A stretch of DNA of 8,377 nucleotides from Zetaproteobacteria bacterium. Lineage in GTDB: Bacteria > Pseudomonadota > Alphaproteobacteria > Micavibrionales > Micavibrionaceae. The stretch covers positions 86,647-95,023 of the forward strand of contig NVXI01000005.1 of the NCBI GenBank assembly GCA_002747015.1. The letters run 5' to 3'. Each line of letters starts with the position of its first letter. Within the stretch, counting starts at the first letter, position 1. The notes below the pieces were generated by a model. That model was not told the origin of the DNA. It did no database searches and saw nothing but the letters and a program-made list of their open reading frames with translations. This document shows positions 6,850 to 8,377 of this stretch, one piece after another. The position numbers and the translations under genes are program-made.

Positions 6850-7782
6850 TCACCCTGCATCATATTGATCTTGCCACTTTACAGGATCTTTGAGGAATTC
6901 TTCCACTGAATTGAGCGTTTGTGTGTCAAAATAATTATTCTCTTTTGCAACATCCAATACATCCCACCACGTTGTAAGGGCATGCAGTGTAATGCCTAAA
7001 TCCTTCATGTTTTTCTCGCTGGCATCGAATATACCATAATGAAAGACAACAAAGGCATGCTCAACTTTTGCGCCAGCTTCGCGTAGGGCTTCGACAAAAA
7101 TCTTTTTACTGCCGCCATCGGTTTGTAAATCTTCGATCAAAATGACATTTGGTTTTTTACCGTTTTCATTCTTTTCTGGAAGAACACCCTCGATTTGTGC
7201 CATTCGGCCATAACCTTTTGGTTCTTTGCGAACGTAAATCATTGGTTTTCCCATACGATCGGAAATAAATGCGCTATAGGGAATGCCCGCTGTCTCGCCG
7301 CCTGCCAGAATATCAATATTATCCACTCCGATATCAGAAGCCAGTATATGCGCCGCGTGGTTCATCAGCTGATTACGTTCTTTTACAAAGGAAACAAGGC
7401 GGCGACAATCGATATATACTGGGCTTTTTCGACCAGACTTCAATGTAAATGGATCTTTCGCATTAAACAAAACGGATTCGGTTTCAATCAGTACGCGCGC
7501 GGCATCTTGCGCAATTTGTTTTCTATCGTGTTGTGATAATTTGGCTTGTGAAGGTTCGTCAATAAAGGCAACAAAATCGGACATGGTTGAATTTGTTACG
7601 GCCAAGACTTTTGAGAGGCTCTCGGTGGATGGCCATCTTGGCTTTCCCTCGGGGCTGGTGCGCTTGCTTTTGTTAAAAGAGGTCGCATCAAGTCCGGACA
7701 GCTTTGCCAATCCAGAAGGTGAGTAGCCATGTGCTGATGCCAAACGATCAATCCCTTGCCATATTTGTCCATGTGTAAACAT
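6850..7782 (-). CDS. pyrE: Helix-turn-helix repressor domain fused to orotate phosphoribosyltransferase
   Basis: OPRTase converts orotate and PRPP to OMP in pyrimidine synthesis. One uninterrupted 310-residue frame holds two domains. Residues 1-75 form a lambda-repressor-like HTH ('IDRLASAHGYSPSGLAKLSG', 'TSFNKSKR', 'PRWPSTESLSKVLA'), nearly the form usually joined to an S24 peptidase in alphaproteobacterial repressors. After a linker at about 76-88, residues 90-310 are a complete PyrE: 'FTLKSGRKSPVYIDCRRL' at 112-129, the loop 'YVRKEPKGYGR' at 183-193 (K186, K189), and the PRPP-binding 'VILIEDLQTDGGSK' at 213-226. AAGGA lies 8 bases before the ATG. The only internal ATG near the junction (M67) has no ribosome site, so a fused product is expected. 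An autoregulatory enzyme is inferred. nadK follows; the upstream region is rich in operator-like repeats. Confidence 0.93.
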   Translation of the reverse strand: MFTHGQIWQGIDRLASAHGYSPSGLAKLSGLDATSFNKSKRTSPEGKPRWPSTESLSKVLAVTNSTMSDFVAFIDEPSQAKLSQHDRKQIAQDAARVLIETESVLFNAKDPFTLKSGRKSPVYIDCRRLVSFVKERNQLMNHAAHILASDIGVDNIDILAGGETAGIPYSAFISDRMGKPMIYVRKEPKGYGRMAQIEGVLPEKNENGKKPNVILIEDLQTDGGSKKIFVEALREAGAKVEHAFVVFHYGIFDASEKNMKDLGITLHALTTWWDVLDVAKENNYFDTQTLNSVEEFLKDPVKWQDQYDAG

Positions 7783-7811
7783 GTGTTTATTCCTTTGTTT
7801 ATCTTGCGCAA

Positions 7812-7829
7812 TAATGTTCTAGGACATTA
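7812..7829. promoter_or_regulatory. 18-bp near-perfect palindrome, candidate operator upstream of HTH-pyrE
   Basis: TAATGTTCTAGGACATTA reads almost identically on both strands: 8 of 9 base pairs are complementary, with the single mismatch at T7818/G7823, and the centre is CTAG. It lies 29-47 bases upstream of the HTH-pyrE start codon. The dyad without a loop suits a dimeric DNA-binding protein better than an RNA hairpin. Its TGTTC half-site also occurs in the repeats at 7912-7936. Binding by the encoded HTH domain is inferred. Confidence 0.6.
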
Positions 7830-7879
7830 ATCCCATCATTGCGGCAAAACGTAAACAGGAAAATAATCCTATTTTTATC

Positions 7880-7908
7880 TTGACATCAGGTTTTCTTTAT
7901 AGCATAAA
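7880..7908 (+). promoter_or_regulatory. Candidate sigma70 promoter for the divergent hypothetical gene
   Basis: TTGACA (7880-7885) is a perfect -35 consensus, followed after 17 bases by CATAAA (7903-7908), a 4/6 match to the -10. Transcription would begin near 7915, inside the GAAC repeat cluster, leaving a leader of about 70-80 bases. On the opposite strand TATAAA (complement of 7896-7901) lies within the spacer and could be the -10 of an overlapping promoter for HTH-pyrE, though its -35 is weak. Confidence 0.5.
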
Positions 7909-7911
7909 CGA

Positions 7912-7926
7912 GAACATAAAGGGAAC
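7912..7926. promoter_or_regulatory. GAAC-N7-GAAC direct repeat (LexA-type box of Alphaproteobacteria or HTH-PyrE operator)
   Basis: GAAC at 7912-7915 and GAAC at 7923-7926 are separated by exactly 7 bases. On the other strand this reads GTTC-N7-GTTC, the consensus reported for LexA (SOS) boxes in several Alphaproteobacteria. It covers the predicted start site of the plus-strand promoter, a good position for repression. Whether LexA or the HTH-PyrE fusion binds here cannot be told from sequence. Confidence 0.55.
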
Positions 7927-7936
7927 AGTTGTGTTC
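7923..7936. promoter_or_regulatory. Inverted repeat GAACA-N4-TGTTC, candidate operator
   Basis: GAACA (7923-7927) and TGTTC (7932-7936) are perfect inverted 5-base arms around GTTG. The left arm is shared with the GAAC-N7-GAAC repeat, so three half-sites are packed into 25 bases just downstream of the predicted plus-strand promoter. Half-site sequence matches that in the 7812-7829 palindrome. Confidence 0.5.
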
Positions 7937-7980
7937 TTTTTTCTTCAAAAATACCAATAAATATCAATACAGCAGAACAA

Positions 7981-7985
7981 AAGGA
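7981..7985 (+). promoter_or_regulatory. Ribosome binding site favouring a GTG start at 7995
   Basis: AAGGA directly abuts the ATG at 7986, leaving no spacer, but is 9 bases from the in-frame GTG at 7995, a normal spacing. This favours GTG 7995 as the start of the downstream gene. The difference is only three residues (M-K-I). Confidence 0.55.
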
Positions 7986-7994
7986 ATGAAGATT

Positions 7995-8377
7995 GTGATT
8001 AAAAATAATGACAATACAATCGGTTATGAAGCTGATAAGGAAAAAATTCTGGGAGCGATCCCTTTTGATAGCGCGCAAGAGGCTTGGTTCTGGTTTATTA
8101 CCGCGCAACAAGCCCGCAATGATGGTGCACGTTTTAGTGCCTCCAGTAGCGCAATCCAACGCCCGTGCGAACCTGTTGATATTTTGAAGGTGTTGGATGG
8201 TCTATACCGTCAACGTCGTCTTAAGCGCGATCATTTATTGGTACTACGCCATTATGGCAGACGAAATATGCCGCCGGATCTTCGCCGTAACAAAGAGGCG
8301 CGCGCTTTTTATCTATGGGAAGAAGCCTTTGAGCGTATGGAACCTGTGTTAGAGCGCAAAGGAATCATTATAAAGCA
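7995..8377 (+). CDS. Conserved-looking hypothetical protein, 3' end outside window
   Basis: An open frame runs from the ATG at 7986 or the better-spaced GTG at 7995 to the window end without a stop, giving at least 127 residues. I do not recognise a named family. The visible part is soluble and mainly helical, with 'IPFDSAQEAWFWFITAQQAR', an 'RPCEPVDILKVLDGLY' segment, and a basic stretch 'RQRRLKRDHLLVLRHYGRR' followed by 'EARAFYLWEEAFERMEPVLERKGI'. The many arginines and the D-H-x5-R-x-Y-G-R-R pattern could suit nucleic-acid contact, but that is a guess. Codon use resembles the neighbours. It has its own consensus-like promoter and is divergent from HTH-pyrE across a repeat-rich region, so the two are probably co-regulated. 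An antisense frame at 7875-8159 is a less likely gene. Confidence 0.75.
   Translation, partial: MIKNNDNTIGYEADKEKILGAIPFDSAQEAWFWFITAQQARNDGARFSASSSAIQRPCEPVDILKVLDGLYRQRRLKRDHLLVLRHYGRRNMPPDLRRNKEARAFYLWEEAFERMEPVLERKGIIIK

Noticed and set aside
7582..7584. Internal ATG (M67) in HTH-pyrE as the start of a separate PyrE
   Set aside because: No Shine-Dalgarno match precedes it and it falls within the HTH domain, before the linker. A secondary shorter product cannot be excluded, but nothing supports it.
7923..7936. Gram-positive-type LexA (Cheo) box
   Set aside because: That box needs GAAC-N4-GTTC; here the inner GAAC and GTTC are separated by 6 bases. It was kept only as a generic inverted repeat.
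7875..8159. 94-codon open frame on the minus strand
   Set aside because: It is antisense to the open plus-strand frame, which has a protein-like composition, a ribosome site and a promoter. The minus frame crosses the promoter/operator region and gives a low-complexity, cysteine- and isoleucine-rich product with no family pattern.

Overview
The window looks like chromosomal DNA of an alphaproteobacterium with moderately AT-rich coding sequence. The main clues are a full-length F1-ATPase zeta inhibitor gene (DUF1476), a family typical of Alphaproteobacteria; alphaproteobacterial-type PyrE, PurC and BolA sequences; and a GAAC-N7-GAAC site of the kind LexA uses in this class. The lineage cannot be narrowed further from sequence alone. 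Almost every base is coding, and there is no sign of insertion sequences, tRNAs, rRNAs or CRISPR.

Region 1 (1-4060, plus strand) is a cell-elongation operon: the 3' part of mreC, then mreD, mrdA (PBP2) and rodA, with gaps of 22, 10 and 2 bases. The products are the scaffold, membrane partner, transpeptidase and SEDS glycosyltransferase of the Rod complex, which builds lateral wall peptidoglycan. PBP2 carries an unexpected second KTGTA motif 19 residues before the real one.

Region 2 (4097-5017, minus strand) is a tight cluster transcribed as zeta inhibitor, bolA-family gene, CGFS monothiol glutaredoxin. BolA and CGFS glutaredoxin are known partners in Fe-S and iron handling. This cluster diverges from purC (5169-6020, plus), whose start is set by a good Shine-Dalgarno site and not by the longer open frame. 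The shared intergenic region has a plausible purC promoter.

Region 3 (6053-7782, minus strand) holds NAD kinase downstream of the most unusual gene here: one continuous reading frame joining a lambda-repressor-like helix-turn-helix domain, of the type normally found on alphaproteobacterial S24-peptidase repressors, to a complete orotate phosphoribosyltransferase (PyrE). It looks like a biosynthetic enzyme that carries its own DNA-binding domain.

Region 4 (7783-8377) is the roughly 200-base divergent control region and the start of an unrecognised plus-strand gene that runs off the window. The control region holds a consensus-like promoter (TTGACA-N17-CATAAA), a GAAC-N7-GAAC direct repeat overlapping an inverted GAACA/TGTTC dyad at the predicted start site, and an 18-bp near-perfect palindrome upstream of HTH-pyrE. 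Five copies of the TGTTC/GAACA half-site lie in this stretch. My main hypothesis is that the HTH-PyrE fusion is an autoregulator that couples pyrimidine (orotate/PRPP) status to transcription of itself, nadK and the divergent gene; LexA is an alternative binder of the same sites.
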